DNA of 23,718 bases, taken from positions 1 through 23,718 of the IMG/VR virus record IMGVR_UViG_3300006735_000264. One strand, 5' to 3'. Position numbers and translations under genes: made by a program. Position 1 is the stretch's first letter; the number at the start of each line of letters is the position of its first letter. A model generated the notes under the pieces. It was not told the DNA's origin, made no database searches, and was given only the letters and a program-made list of their open reading frames with translations. Positions 23,199 to 23,718 of the stretch are shown here, in pieces. The stretch comes from a virus.

Positions 23199-23718
23199 TC
23201 ATACGACCCTTAGTGTTCCTCTATTCTTGAAATGCCGAGCCCGGTTCGAGTGCTCCCCCTCTAACGTGAGCCTCCCACCTTGCGTATGGCTGACATCCTT
23301 GTGATTATCTGAACCATAGATACCCCTGCGGCGTCGCTCTTGATTGAGTTCCTCACGATACTTGACTCGCTCCGGACTCGACTCGTATTTCTTATCGTAC
23401 TCCAGTTTGTGGCGTCGTGCCTCTGGTGAGAGTTCCCTCTTGAGTAGTTGGAAGATTTGGTCGAAGTCAATATCTTCACTCTTAACAATCGTCGGCTTCC
23501 CACCAATCCCCTGTTTCTTGGCTCTTTTGCGTTTTGTGGCTGACCTTTTCTGTCCACTTGACATCGAACCAGAAGTCTTTGGGGTCTCGCCTGAGACTTT
23601 CACCGATGGCCTGCACTTCGGGTATCCTTTTCCAGACAATTTTGCTTTCCCCCTCCCGCATGGTGGGTGTTTCCCATCCTTGTCCTTTCTCGATACGTCT
23701 ACCCACTTTTCCTTGAAC
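23199..23718 (-). CDS. Basic marine-phage-type protein, N terminus beyond window
   Basis: The frame is open to the right edge, giving at least 172 residues. The first visible part reads KEKWVDVSRKDKDGKHPPCG, then GKGYPKCRPSVKV and SMSSGQKRSATKRKRAKKQG. This Cys-Gly, YPKC, QKRSA and basic pattern recalls small conserved proteins of marine phages (a DUF5872-like family, from memory). The second half, YESSPERVKYREELNQERRR and KDVSHTQGGRLTLEGEHSNR, resembles another small phage family with an HNH-like His motif. Having both in one protein suggests a fusion. HNH proteins often sit near terminases and assist DNA cutting, so a packaging role is possible. It appears to belong to the transcript before the AT-rich gap. 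The TTG at 23637-23639 is not needed as a start. Confidence 0.6.
   Translation of the reverse strand, partial: FKEKWVDVSRKDKDGKHPPCGRGKAKLSGKGYPKCRPSVKVSGETPKTSGSMSSGQKRSATKRKRAKKQGIGGKPTIVKSEDIDFDQIFQLLKRELSPEARRHKLEYDKKYESSPERVKYREELNQERRRRGIYGSDNHKDVSHTQGGRLTLEGEHSNRARHFKNRGTLRVV

Noticed and set aside
23482-23706. Minus-strand frame starting MGRRIEKGQGWETP, 74 residues
   Set aside because: It overlaps the frame that contains the YPKC and QKRSA pattern and stays open to the edge. Only one can be real here, and the other has recognisable family features.
1-23718. CRISPR arrays, tRNA genes, insertion sequences, inverted terminal repeats
   Set aside because: None seen on reading both strands; only short coding repeats (12-base and six-base units) were found.

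Overview
This window reads as the head-assembly and DNA-packaging module of a tailed double-stranded DNA virus (Caudoviricetes, HK97-fold capsid), seen from the reverse strand. Every credible gene is on the minus strand, so transcription runs from base 23718 towards base 1. Anchor genes are a large terminase, a portal protein, an S78-type prohead protease joined to a scaffold region, and the first 300 residues of an HK97-like major capsid protein that runs off the left edge. Genes are packed very tightly: many start codons overlap the preceding stop as ATGA or TGATG, and several ribosome-binding sites match GGAGGTGA. There is no tRNA, rRNA, CRISPR array or insertion sequence, and no gene-free stretch longer than 160 bases.

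The source is probably a marine virus. The right-edge gene resembles small basic proteins I associate with marine phages. An archaeal host such as marine Euryarchaeota is my preferred guess, because of the many small zinc-binding modules (including two inside the portal), an AbrB-type DNA-binding protein, a LAGLIDADG domain, a Ras-like GTPase, frequent AGA/AGG arginine codons and TATA-rich sequence before the operon. None of these is decisive, and the ribosome-binding sites would fit bacteria equally well.

Layout in order of transcription. (1) 23718-23199: 3' part of a basic protein. (2) 23198-23042: AT-rich gap, the best candidate for the main promoter. (3) 23041-21192: a two-helix membrane protein with a coiled coil, a one-helix membrane protein, a small GTPase with a hydrophobic N terminus, and an AbrB-like protein. 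(4) 21186-19257: a Cys/His-containing protein, a Met/Gln-rich protein and a two-helix membrane protein. (5) 19216-18132: a small-terminase candidate made of two zinc-HTH modules, and an unknown helical protein. (6) 18135-13346: about 4.8 kb coding for three large low-complexity proteins. (7) 13323-8906: large terminase, a protein carrying LAGLIDADG, and the portal. (8) 8909-7600: four small proteins, two of them Cys-rich. (9) 7587-2389: a 1732-residue protein with a degenerate ATP-dependent DNA-ligase-like domain near its C terminus. (10) 2330-1: protease-scaffold and major capsid protein, with a probable nested start for a separate scaffold.

The gene set would build and fill a capsid: scaffold and capsid protein assemble on the portal, the terminase pair packages DNA, and the protease matures the shell. 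The most unusual parts are the ligase-like domain in a giant probable virion protein, the GTPase and membrane-protein cluster, a nested scaffold start with a C-terminal motif shared with a second small protein, and a short N-terminal peptide shared by several proteins of the module.
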